Below are positions 21,380-32,058 of a stretch of 64,000 nt of DNA, in pieces (the first letter of the stretch is position 1; each line of letters opens with the position of its first letter). A model generated the notes under the pieces. The model had not been told where the DNA came from. It worked only from the letters and a program-made list of their open reading frames with translations, and did not search any database. The stretch comes from Plasmodiophora brassicae. Taxonomy: Eukaryota; Endomyxa; Phytomyxea; Plasmodiophorida; Plasmodiophoridae. The DNA lies in contig JASFAU010000001.1 of NCBI GenBank assembly GCA_039704465.1, positions 1,302,001-1,366,000 of the forward strand. Direction: 5' to 3'. Both the position numbers and the translations under genes were made by a program.

Positions 21380-23036
21380 ATGAGGACACGGGTCAGGACT
21401 AACGGCATCCTATGGGAGTTTCGGTCCGATTTCGATTCCGGCAACTTGGACCATGTCGAAGCGGTCGACAGCGACCTTGAACCTGCATTTCTGGTGCGAA
21501 TCCGGGAGGACCCAGGAGCAACGAGCGCAAAGGCGTATCGCAGTTGGTTTCATTTCAGGGTTCGGGCCGAGCAGGGCGATCCAGCTGGGATGACGGCCCG
21601 GATAACAGTAGTGAATATGAACGATCAGGCGGCATTGTTTCGAAATGGATACCGTCCCGTCGTGTGGACTGACAGCTCGCCAACCTGGCGGCCGTTGAGC
21701 TTGCCCTGCGAGTGGAAGACTGTGGGCAACAAGACCAATGACCTCATGGAGTTGACGATGCGCTTCCAATTTGAAGACGGCCACGATGCAGTCTCGTTTG
21801 CATTCTGCTACCCGTTTTCCTACGAGGACTCGCAGGCGTACCTGGGCAAGCTGACCCCAGATCCTACCGTGTACTTCCATCGGAAATGTTTAGGCATTTC
21901 CGCTGGCGGACGACGAATTGATATGCTGACAGTCACGTCCGCTGAAGGCGAGAACGCCGGTTGCCCATCTGGTCACATTGAACCGTGCAGCGATTCCTGT
22001 GGTAGTCGACTAGCCCAGCACAGGCCAGTCGTGTTCCTGAGTGCGCGTGTGCATCCCGGCGAATCGCCTGCCAGCTTCATTATGAACGGGTTTATTGATT
22101 TCATTCTACAGACTGGTACGCCAAGCTTGTTTGAAACCGACGGGTGACTGGCCAACAGGTGACGAGTGTAGGGGATCCTATAGCAGTTGCGCTTCGCAAC
22201 CTATTCCTATTCAAGATCGTCCCAATGCTGAACCCGGATGGTATCGTCTCGGCGTATCATCATCGCATACTGTGCAGTGACATCTGTGAGCAGGCGTTGC
22301 TGCGGGCAACTATAGGACTGACGTGATGGGGAACGACCTCAACCGACACTATAGCAGCGCGTCGAGTGGCTTGGACATTGCCTGCGTGGTTCGAGAGATT
22401 GGTGTGCTGGCAGAAACCTGTCGCCTGCAATATTACATTGATATTCACGCGCACGCCAACAAGAAAGGTGTCTTCGTGTACGGAAACGCAGTGGTATTAG
22501 CGAATAGCTGCCTGCTGGGACCGACCTGACCTTTGCTGTTCAGGGTGACAAACAACCGGAGACCTTACTGTTTGCTAGACTGATGGAGATGACCGCGCCA
22601 ACGTTCTCGTTTGAAGCCTGCCGCTTTTCATCCAAGTTGATGTGTGCCCGCGACAGCAGAGGCCAGTCGAGGTCGGGCTCAGGGCGAGTCAGCGTCTTCA
22701 GGTACGAGAACCGTACATATATCTTGTTTGACGTCAAATCCGACGCTTGTGAGCCATAGACAAACTGGCATCACACATTCGTACACGCTGGAAACGAACT
22801 ATTGTACTGACCGGGGTCGGACGACGGTTTTCACAGTCGATGCCTTCAAGGACATCGGGTCTGCCCTCGCCAAAACGCTACTGGCAATGGCATCGGACCA
22901 TCACGACGGTGGTCTTCCATCCGGTCTGGCAGACAAGGGCGATGCGATAACGTTCGTTGACCAGCACCTGTCCAAGATAAGGAAACATGGTCGTGCCTTG
23001 AAAAGGCACACTCACCCTCAACGTGCAAGAAATTGA
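21380..23036 (+). CDS. AGBL5: cytosolic carboxypeptidase, AGBL5/CCP5-like tubulin deglutamylase
   Basis: An M14 zinc carboxypeptidase of 479 residues in five exons: 21380-22115, 22172-22240, 22294-22493, 22544-22701 and 22760-23036 (introns 50-58 nt). The N-terminal beta domain typical of CCPs is present (FDSGNLDHVE, FHFRV, PVVWTD). The catalytic parts are complete: zinc ligands in VHPGES and YYIDIHAHANKKG, NPDG and the substrate-binding NDLNRHY rebuilt by two splices, and the catalytic Glu in THSYTLETNYC. The GSGRVSVFR segment ahead of HSYTLE is what I associate with the AGBL5 branch, which removes branch-point glutamates from tubulin. It acts on ciliary and cytoplasmic microtubules, consistent with the flagellar genes around. 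The protein is shorter than animal AGBL5, lacking the long C-terminal tail. Confidence 0.85.
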
Positions 23037-23445
23037 GAGACCACGTGGGCGTTCAGCGCGGGAAACGTGCCTTCCATGGCCAGAGAAATGGGTCTCCTGA
23101 GCACCATACGCGTCTCGCTGTTGCCGAATAGATCAAATGCGTTTATTGCTATTTGCAAACCCAGGTCTCACTGAACAAGGTCGAATGGTCGAATGCGGTT
23201 GCTGTTCAAAACGTTCGCCTCGGATATAGTCATTGAGTAGCCGACGGGCTGCTCGACACTCGTCTGCTGAGTCGCTGTGGGCAGCGCTGGCCCGCGCAAC
23301 CTCCCTTCGTGGGGATCAGTTTGACCGTCTCCGCTTTTAGTCTCACTCTGCGATTCGGACGTCTGTAGCCATGAAGGGGATCTTGTAAGCCCGGTTGCCC
23401 TGCTCGCGTCGCGATGCCCGCTAAGCACTGCTCTGGAGCAGTGGC

Positions 23446-24416
23446 ATGGGACAAAAGACGTTCAAACCGACGAAGAGCCACGAGAAAGGCAGCAAGCGCG
23501 ATGAGATGCACCTGAAGGCGCAAGCCACTCTCGGATCCGGTGATATGGCCATGGCAGTGAAGCTTCCTAAAGGCGAGGTCGGTTTCGCCACACGAAATGC
23601 TCCTTCGGGTTCCTAGAGTTAATCGATGGCTGCAGGACATGAATGAATGGCTCGCCGTTAACACTGTCGATTTCTACAAGTACGTCCGGGTTGGCGGTTG
23701 CAATCTATAAGAGTTGAACCTAATCCATTCCTTTGTTGCAGTGAGGTGACCGATTCCACAGTGGTGGATATGTGTCCAGGACCCTAATCTGCCACAGATC
23801 TCGTTACTGTACGGAACCATTGCAGAGTTCTGCACCGCGGAATCCTGCCCAGCTATGAGCGCGGGCGACGCGTTCCAGTACCTGTGGGCCGATGGCGTCA
23901 AAATCAAGAAACCGATCAAGGTCATATGCTTTTCGTCAGGTATCGCACTCGATTTGGTTTTAACACGGTGGTCAACGGCAGTGCTCTGCTCCGGAATACG
24001 TTGACCATTTGATGTCCTGGGTGGAATCTCAACTCAACGACGAGCATATCTTTCCACTACAGATTGGTGCTCCCTTTCCGAAGGTGAGCCAACGATGTTT
24101 CTCGTTTATGTCCGCCTAGCCAGTCTGATTCTGGTCGTCCGGCAGAATTTCCAGACCCAGATCATTCCGACGCTGTTCAAACGATTGTTCCGGGTGTACG
24201 CTCACCTGTACCATGAGCATTTCACCAAGATGCAGGCGCTTGGTGCCGAGGCGCACCTCAACACCTGCTTCAAACAGTATCGTCCATCGTTCACAAACGT
24301 GTCCGTGTATTTGACTGCCTCCCAGCTTCATGTTCTTCGTTCGCGAATTCAACCTGATAGACAAGAAGGAGCAGGAGCCACTCAAGGACCTGATCGAAAA
24401 CCTCGTCTCGCAATAA
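23446..24416 (+). CDS. MOB1: MOB1 kinase activator
   Basis: A MOB1-family protein, 208 residues, that activates NDR/LATS kinases in the Hippo or mitotic-exit pathway. Seven exons: 23446-23577, 23636-23679, 23742-23745, 23798-23920, 23982-24083, 24146-24276 and 24326-24416. The third exon is only four bases; it is needed to connect VDFYN to EISLLYGTI in frame, and both flanking introns (62 and 52 nt) have CCTAAT branch-like sites. Family markers are KTFKPTK, QATLGSGD, EWLAVNTVDF, LLYGTIAEFC, the zinc ligands in CTAESCPAMSAG and the paired H residues (YHEHF, HLNTCFKHF), LFKRLFRVYAH and REFNLIDKKE. No extra domains are seen. Confidence 0.95.
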
Positions 24417-24634
24417 ACAGGTTCCCCATTTCTGCATTACCAATGCATTTGTGGCATCTGTCCATCAGCCCCGGTCCAGGTTAATTTCCAGCACATATCG
24501 AGATTAGCAACGGATACAGGGATTGGATCGATACGGTGTACCCAGGCGATTGGCACTGACGCTGGTGGTCACCGCCGAGTGGGTCGTAGTCACAACGGGG
24601 CGCATACAGTCCACATCGGAACAACCCATCAGCC

Positions 24635-26034
24635 ATGCCAGACGACGGTAAGGACTTGCCTGCTCAGTTGACGCTGGACCATGTTTCGCCCGCCACACTT
24701 CTCCTCGAGAAGCAACGCCAGATGCACGAGGTCCAGATTGCACTAGACGCTCAAAAAGAGGAATATGCCCGAAAGGTGCACCCGCCCCGATAAAGTCACG
24801 TTGCGTTATGAACGCTCGCCTGTCTACAGGCTGAAGCGTACAAGAGGCGAGAAGACATGTTGCGAAAGAAGGATCTCGAACTACAGGAATCTCTCGTGCA
24901 ATTCAACAAGTTCTTGAAGGTGCGGTTGGCATCCGTTGTCTCTCGACGATGAATGTCTTTAATGCCCTGCTATAGGACAAATACGACAAACGGATGAAGT
25001 ATGATCGGATGGCACAGGAGGAACGACGACAGCGGCAGATGCGAGAGAAGGAGATTGCCAGTAGACAGCAATTTCTCAAGACCATCCAGATACAGTGCCG
25101 TCAGCTCAAGAAGCAGGTCCGCTGGCGTGGGCGGAACCCGCATTGTCAGCTTGCTGACTCTCGATATAGGTTCGGCAGCACGAGCAATACCAGGCGTTCC
25201 TGACGCGCGTCCAAGATGAGAACCTAAGTGAATGGCCCGAACTGGAATCCATCCTAAGTCGATCACAGGCTCTGGAGATGGCCTACAAAGGTGTGCGGCC
25301 ATGCCACGACTGACTGGCACCGAGGGCTGACCTGCTGCCCCCGGTCGGCAGATCTGATGGAGAGGCAAAACACAATGATCAGCAGAAACGAAACGCTGAG
25401 GAACGAATTCAGCTCCTACACCAAGGAGCAGATCACCATGAACCTCAACCTAAACAACAAGATTGCCCAGCTGCAATCCCAACTGGAACAGTAGGCCATG
25501 CAAACGGTGCCCAGTGTCAACCCCATCTCGTAACGAGTTCTGAATAGGGCCGAGTCCACATCTGTGCTTCGCGAGAGCGAGGAAGACAAGCGGAGCCGAG
25601 CCAAAGCGGAACGCTCGCGAGAGATTAGCGTGGTCATTATGGCGGTGAACAACCTATACCAAGTATGGGTGTCGCTTTGAAACCGAATCGCTGAAATTCT
25701 GATGCGATTTCTGCCCAAGCGCTGTGTCCGACAATGTGGGTCGTTGAACCATTCCGAGCAGCTGAAACAATTGACGGCGACGGCTGACGGTAATGAGCCA
25801 CCAAAGTCGGCGCCAGCTGAAACCACCGACAACGACAGCGACAATCCGGAGAACGTCGAGGAAACAAAGGTGCAGCTGCGGTTGATGACTGAATGCATAC
25901 GTCGATGACACGTGTTCCAGTTGATGCTGGACGTGATCGGCAATTACATGATCGACTTCATGGCGATTGTCGACGAGGCACCCGCCCTGGTCAAACCGCC
26001 GGCAACGCGAGCCAGCAAACAGCTGCCCCTATGA
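24635..26034 (+). CDS. CFAP73: CFAP73/CCDC42-family coiled-coil protein (DUF4200)
   Basis: A 336-residue coiled-coil protein in eight exons: 24635-24775, 24830-24919, 24976-25116, 25170-25290, 25352-25490, 25548-25662, 25720-25869 and 25921-26034 (introns 51-61 nt, all in frame). The N-terminus has the family signature SPATLLLEKQRQMHEVQIAL, then QKEEYARK, EDMLRKKDLELQESLVQFNK and FLK, as in CFAP73 and CCDC42. The Chlamydomonas relative MIA2 forms the MIA complex that regulates inner dynein arm I1 phosphorylation. The remaining two thirds is heptad-rich with an acidic, disordered break near residue 270. CFAP73 versus CCDC42 cannot be decided without a tree. Confidence 0.8.
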
Positions 26035-26230
26035 CCATTTACACTATACACACCAGTGCAGAGTAACCGGTCCTGCCTCTGTATAGCCCTTGACGCTGTC
26101 TCCACCGATGCGCAACGTAACCTCCAAGTGATCTTGCCCATGACTCCAGAATCCCTATGTTTATTGTGACAACACTGTTGCTGAATCTACTGCTGGAGAT
26201 AGTCAAGTCTATCTGGGCAAATGTTGGGTG

Positions 26231-26690
26231 TCCAAAAGTTGGTGCGACGCTCTTTCCAAGCGTTCGGTGAGCTGCCATCCTGATCTTGCCAGTTTGCGCT
26301 TCACACAGGAATGCTTCCCTCGGGTCTGTCGCAAACGAGAAAGCAGGCGCGCCCAATTCTTGTTTACCCAAACCTAGCCACGGAGACAAACATTCTATAT
26401 CGCAGTCCAGTTAGTCCATTAATAATGAGCCAATACGCAGCGAAGCCGCGTCTTGGCTCAACTTTCGGTTATGGACACGCTGTGCGATGTCCAATGTTTG
26501 CTTTCCGTGGCTAGGATCGGGTGAACAAGATTTCGGCGCGCTTGCGTTCTCATTTGCGACAGACCTGAGGGAAACGTTCTGTGTTGCAAACTCTGCCCAG
26601 ATTGCGGATGTGAAGCGCAAACTGGCAAGAGCAGGACGACAGCTCAAGGACTATCCAGACGCTTGGAAGGGCCGTCGAACCAACTTTTGA
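26231..26690. repeat. diverged inverted repeat 4 (arms 26231-26393 / 26494-26690)
   Basis: The left arm in reverse complement aligns over its length with the right arm. A 27-bp insertion in the right arm accounts for much of the length difference. The loop is 100 bp. Both arms read as similar peptides on opposite strands (PWLGLGKQELGAPAFSFATD on minus, PWLGSGEQDFGALAFSFATD on plus). It sits in the roughly 960-bp space between the CFAP73-like gene and the J-domain gene. Confidence 0.8.
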
Positions 26691-26996
26691 TTATCGGGAG
26701 CCCAGCCAACAGACACCGAAACTTTGACACTATCGACAATCTGGCATGCGGCCCATGCCCCAGACGAAGCGTCAACAACCAGGAATACCGTACTGGTCCT
26801 ACCGCTCTGGTTCCAGCGCCTCAGCATGCTGCTTGAGCCCAGGTGCACGCCCTGCAATCAAGGTGTCGTTTCGAAATCCTTCGCTGAGGGGGCCGCCCTG
26901 CAGCCGTTCCATCTGTACCTCGCCCCGCTGAAAAGGTTGCTCATCTGGCTCGCTGCGTCCGTATAGCCCGACAATGGATACAATGGCGTGTGTTCA

Positions 26997-28990
26997 TTAC
27001 AGATACGTTGACTGGTTGGAGAACAGAGACTTCATCTTAGACGCGATGTCGGATAGGAACCCGGTACGATGCTGCGCCAGGCCGGACTGTCGTTCTCGTT
27101 CGACCATCAATTCTTTCTCGTGCTTCTGTAGCAGATGTAGACGACGGCGGAGGTTGTTGATCTCTTCGCGAACCGTCACCAGTTGCAGAATCAGCGTCGG
27201 GTTCTCGTCGCCGTTCGGATCAGGCCGGGTTGTTAACGTCACGGCAGGTTCCGACCGGATCCGGACCGGGGGCACGCCTCTCACAGCCTCGTCGCGTACC
27301 ACTGGAGCTGGGTCATTGGACTTCACGCGACTCGGCGGCACTCGTCGAGCTGGTGGTACTCATGTAAGCCCGCTGTTGTGACAACGGCAGCGCACAGCCC
27401 TGGGACCTACCCTGATATGCGATGCCGCCGTTGGTGTTTCTTTCCAGGCCCGTGTTATCGTTCGTGTGACTTCGGGTATCGGTATTGCTTGAGATCTCGT
27501 CGTCGTCGCCGTGCGCGTGCCCATTGGATGATGCCTCCGACACCGAACTGTCTTCATCTGACAACGCAGCCACAACAACAGCGTCGACAGCGCTGTCGTT
27601 CGCGTTGCTGCTGGCGGCGCCGTTGGCCTCTGGTTGCGGATGGACCGCATACTCAATCCTCAACGGTTCTGGGCCCGACCATGGGTCCGATTTCGCGTTG
27701 CGAATCGGGGACAGCAACAGGTCACCGGGCCTGCAAACAGAGTACGTCAGCGTATAGCGGGCCGCCGATGTCAGTTTACCACGACCTCGGTGGCGTTGCG
27801 GAATGGGCGCGCACCACAACACGTCGAATGATTTCCAACCACGTCAGGTACTTATCGACGGTATCGAACCGCATTGTGATCGCTGGGTCTTTCGAGCCCG
27901 GGCCACTGCAGGACATGTCAGGCGTATTGTTCAGGCAACGTACCGCCGACAGGGGTGTCACACCTCGTCTTGTCCCAACGTAGTGTGAGGGCCTGGGCCT
28001 GGGCACCCTCGACAGGGGCAGGCGGCACCTGCAGGTCGCGATGCGCTATACATTGCACCAGCGACTTGAACTGGGCGTCCCTGAACACGAGAATGTTGCT
28101 GGCACCGATCATGACCGAACGCGTCACCCAGGTCGTTCGAAGGGATGGCCCCTGCGCCGTCTTCTGCGTCGCACGCGTAACGTCAGCAAACGCTACGCCG
28201 TCACAATGCGTGCTCTCCTGGACCTTCTTCTTTGCAACCGGCCCTTTCAGGTAACTCCTCTCAGGGACGACGCGGTCGTCCCGGCTTATGATCAGGTCAT
28301 CTGGAGCGGCCCGTCAGAACCATTTGGCGATGCGCCGTCCAATCAGGATCACCGTTTCGGATGCCGCGAAGGATTCGGCAGACAGCGGCATTCGTCCGAG
28401 GTGTCTGCGACTCGTACAGGTACTCGCGTTCCTCATCGGTGCCTGCCACACGCACCGTCATCTGGAACTTGGTCGTGCCGATCTCGGCGACATCTACGAA
28501 CGCGTTAGTCCAGAAGCGGGTCTGGATCGACGCCCTAACCCGTGATCTGCTCGAAATGGAACGTCTTCCGAATGACATCCTTGTTCCAGTTCGAGACCGT
28601 CCTGGTGACGAAGTCGAACGTCACGATCCGGACCTGGCGTTTCTGTTTCCTGTTGATCTTCACCAGCGAGTACGCCAACCACGGGTCGATCTCGGCATGG
28701 GCATCATCGCGTTGATGCAATAACGTTCTCAGCAACAGGATGCGCTCGTATCCCGCTCGGCAATCTTCATCGGATAAGATGGCGCGCGCCGTCTGCAATT
28801 CCTGGAAGACATCGGACGCCCTGCCGTCATCTGGCACATCGGCGGCCGCGTGGTCTGGGTGAGCGGCCAGAGCCGCCCGTCGATACGCCTTCGCAATGGA
28901 GCTCGCCGGGGCGCCATACTCCAACCCCAGCCGGCTGAAGTACCCAACGGCGCCCAACTCGAACCGAAAGTTCGAAGACGGCAACGCCAT
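26997..28990 (-). CDS. J-domain protein with two PH-like regions and C-terminal coiled coil
   Basis: A 576-residue predicted Hsp70 co-chaperone in six exons: 28990-28540, 28493-28353, 28300-27964, 27905-27786, 27730-27411 and 27358-26997 (introns 46-58 nt). Residues about 15-85 are a J-domain (YFSRLGLEYGAPASSIAKAY, then the HPD of AAHPDHAA, then the helix with LQTARAILSDEDCRAGYERI). Next come two beta-rich segments that look like PH folds. One runs from WLAYSLVKINRKQKRQVRIV to EEREYLYESQTP and ends in a helix (AAVCRILRGI). The other starts at SYLKGPVAKKKVQ and ends in the helix of VDKYLTWLEIIRRVV. An acidic Asn/Ser-rich linker and a coiled coil close the protein. J-PH combinations exist in protists but I cannot name an orthologue. 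Client and location are unknown. Confidence 0.75.
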
Positions 28991-29147
28991 TCGACGCCGC
29001 CCTCCGATATTATTACGATGGCGATAATATCTGGGCCGCGTCGGGTCAACCCATCTCACGATCGGCAGACGGAAGGGAGGGAGTGGCATCCGCCATGCCC
29101 AGCAGCACACTCGAATTAGAACAGCAACAAGTTACGAGGCGAACACA

Positions 29148-29381
29148 ATGGTGGCAATGATGGCGCTGCAGGGTTTGATGCGATTGACCAGGTACCTGGC
29201 CATGGACAACGATGAGTACTATGCCAGGTCCCGGTCCGCAACAGTCGAGCGCCGGGTCGCTGAGCATCGCGACAAAACCAGTGACCTGGTGCCGGCCCCG
29301 ACAATCGATGCCATGCACCCGATCAACTGGTGCATGCCTACTGTCACGGCCGTTCTCGTCGTCGCATTCATAACGCGATAA
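29148..29381 (+). CDS. small putative tail-anchored protein
   Basis: An intronless ORF of 77 residues with an ATG start. The N-terminal part is charged and helical (LTRYLAMDNDEYYARSRSAT), and the C-terminus is a single hydrophobic stretch (MPTVTAVLVVAFITR) suited to a tail anchor. No family recognised. It lies between two minus-strand genes and could also be chance. Confidence 0.35.
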   Translation: MVAMMALQGLMRLTRYLAMDNDEYYARSRSATVERRVAEHRDKTSDLVPAPTIDAMHPINWCMPTVTAVLVVAFITR

Positions 29382-29447
29382 ACGCAAGGCGGATATGCGG
29401 GTGACATCCATGACTCCAACGATTTATTGTTATCAACGTGCACACAC

Positions 29448-29838
29448 TTAGTCGAAGAGAGAGAAGCCTAGCGCCGGGGTGAGTTAGAGTAATTGCAGAG
29501 GGATGGGCGTTAACGGTTTGGAGGATACCTTCCTCTTCCTCCTCTTCCTCGCTCTCCTCCTCCGGTTCAGGAGCGGCTTCGGCTTTGGCGCCGGCACCTG
29601 CGCCGGCACCAGCACCAGCGGCTGCACCGGCGCCGCCGGTCGGGACGGCGGACAGCTTGGACTTGCCGGCAGCGATGAGCTCACCGATGTCCTTGCCCTG
29701 GACCTGCGCGAGCAGCAGCTTGAGCTGGTTGGCGTCCGCCTCAATGCCGCCGGCCGCCAAGATCTTCTTGACATCCGCCTCGGTCGGCGACGCGTTGCCG
29801 CCGAGGACAGCCATCAGGTACGCAGCGACGTGCTTCAT
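29448..29838 (-). CDS. RPLP2: 60S acidic ribosomal protein P2
   Basis: Stalk protein P2, 109 residues. Exon 1 is 29838-29529 and exon 2 is 29467-29448; the 61-nt intron falls inside the acidic tail. The start MKHVAAYLMAVLGGN, the segment SPTEADVKKILAAGGIEAD, the helix LLLAQVQGKDIGELIAAGKS, the Ala/Gly hinge and the acidic run are all standard. Removing the intron (donor GTATCC, acceptor CGCTAG, branch-like CTAAC) yields the conserved GFSLFD terminus, seven residues encoded by a 20-nt last exon plus one base. The tail normally ends DMGFGLFD or DMGFSLFD; here glutamates replace the DM. P2 dimers with P1 recruit elongation factors to the ribosome. Confidence 0.95.
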
Positions 29839-31516
29839 ATCGGATGGGGGTGGGTGATCTCAGAGTAGTTTAAACCGCCGGAACGCGATGCACAAAGAGA
29901 TTGGAGCAGCGTGCGCTCGACTCCGTCACGGACTTACCCGCGGACACGTTCCACTATACGGAGGCGCCCTAATCTTGTTGCGTGCAGCAACACTGGTCTG
30001 CATGACAGACAACGAACGATTCAGAAGACTCGGGCCTTGCCCTCGTATCGTTGGGTGCTGTCGAGGTTGAAACTTCGACACAAGTACGTCTTCTGGGGCG
30101 CCACTTCCAGTTCGAGCATCTCCAGCAGGAACAACCTGAACGAGTCGGTATTGATGGGTCGTTCCCTATGCTACTGGTTCGTGTTCCTCTAGTTGATGAA
30201 TCTTCGCTGACACCCGTTTGCAAGGGGTCGCGGTTTGTGTGTATAGAGTCACTATATTAGCAAATACCTACATGGGGCTGGCAATTGTTATCGGAGACGG
30301 GCCGCGGGAGCTTGGCGTTCTATTCCTAATCCGCGGCATTCCACCATGCTGGTATGTGTGATTCGGTTTGTAACAGATCCACGCAGAACGCTTGGAGAGC
30401 AGATCGCTAATTAGCATTGGGGCGCAACGCGGCCAGCCTGGTCGTTGGCCATATGGCAACCAGCTGCACCGTCGAGGATGATCCACCCCACCGTTCTGTC
30501 TCCAACCTCGTGACCCGTTCCTCAAGTAACCTAACTGATTCAGCCCAAGGCGATGTACCTACATTAAGCCAGTTACCGTTGAGAAGCAGCAGGGGTCTAT
30601 TGCAATAGGTTCGCCGATGGAGGATGGGGCAAATTCAGTCATCGCGACGAAGAGTCGCCTAGTTGGGATCGCAGCCTGATGTATTAAACGTTCAAACTGC
30701 GTCCCGTGATCATCGTACAACGTTCGATAAGCAAGAATACCAAGTCCTAATGTGGATTTAAGTAACACGAGGCATGGTGGTCGTGAGGCGTTTCAATATT
30801 GTACAACCCATGAACAGATCATACCAATATAACCTTTCCGTGCAGGAAATATCGGTCGAGGAGATGCGTACGTGTAGAACCTCTGGCTGATCCGAACTTT
30901 GCGACACCGATGCCCACATTCGGTTCCTCGGAAATCGGCATTACAATTTGGTCTTCTCGCTGCTCACTGAGCGTTCTATGAGGACCACGGTGCAGGGTGG
31001 ACGCTCGTATTGCACGCTGCGTTAGACCGCGATTCCAATAGACTATGCTGCAGACGCGATGGTGTTGATATTCGCACTCATCGGTGAACTCCTGAGAAGG
31101 TGATTGTGTGTGCCGCAATTGTCTTAAAATGGTAAATTTGATGCCATGGCTGATCGGCAGTCGACGGTGTTTACCTCGTCCGTAGTGTGGCTGTATCGGC
31201 AAGAGGGTTCTAACGGCTCGCTACTCGGGAATCAGGGAGCCGAAGATCCCTCTAACTGGCCGCCAACGAGATGGGAAACGTGCCCTGTTCCGCTGTCCCC
31301 TCCAGACAATGGATACATCGTGTCAACGTCACTGCCTGCGCACCGACATATACGTGCCGCGCCCTAATGCTGTTTCCACGGAGTTCCGCGGCCAAGTCCG
31401 TGACGGAGCCGCGATCGAGCAATTGTCTGGTCGCTGGTGTCCGTGCGGTAGGGGTCTTGTCGTCTCCTCGGGCGCCCGTCATCTAATCTAACCCGTTTCC
31501 GCAGCTTCTCTACAAT
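29839..31516. other. 1.7-kb spacer between ribosomal protein genes P2 and eL34
   Basis: No gene recognised. Short ORFs occur on both strands without domains or splice partners. The spacer must contain the divergent promoters of two highly expressed ribosomal protein genes. A small structured RNA cannot be excluded by eye. Confidence 0.4.
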
Positions 31517-31944
31517 ATGCAGCGTCTGACGTACCGCCGTCGGCACTCGTACAACACCAAGTCCAACAAGGTTTGATATCGCCCAATTTCGCCTCGCGTA
31601 GAAACGTGCCATGTTAACGATGCATCGTACAGGTCAAGGTTGTTAAGACCCCTGGTGGCAAGAACGTTCTCCAGTACCGCAAGAAGCGTGCCAACGGGCC
31701 GAAATGCGGTGACTGTGGCCTGAAGATCAACGGGATCCCTGCTCTGCGCCCCATCGAAATGAAGTCGGTCTCGAAGCGCCAGCGAACAGTGTCCCGGGCG
31801 TACGGCGGTTCCCGTTGCGGCACCTGCGTTCGCCAGCGCATCATCCGTGCGTTCCTCATCGAGGAGCAGAAGATCGTGAAGGCCGTCCTGCGCCAGCGCT
31901 CCGGTAAGAAGCAGGCCGCCCCTGCTGCCGAGCCCGCCAAATAA
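31517..31944 (+). CDS. RPL34: 60S ribosomal protein eL34
   Basis: Large-subunit protein eL34, 121 residues. Exon 1 (31517-31570) encodes [18 protein letters not shown], exon 2 (31633-31944) the rest; the intron is 62 nt with a GTTAAC branch-like site. Family motifs are RLTYRRR at the start, the zinc-binding [33 protein letters not shown] and [11 protein letters not shown]. The usual Val after the initiator Met is absent, so an additional tiny 5' exon carrying ATG plus Val is conceivable, but the in-frame ATG used here is adequate. Confidence 0.95.
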
Positions 31945-32058
31945 TCTGGTCTACCTATCTCGAACGCGGCTGGCCTTCAGACGTATATACAAACAACAAA
32001 TCCCATGTCGAGTATCGCGTTACGGTTTTATGCTGATAAAGATCGCGGGCGTAGGCGC

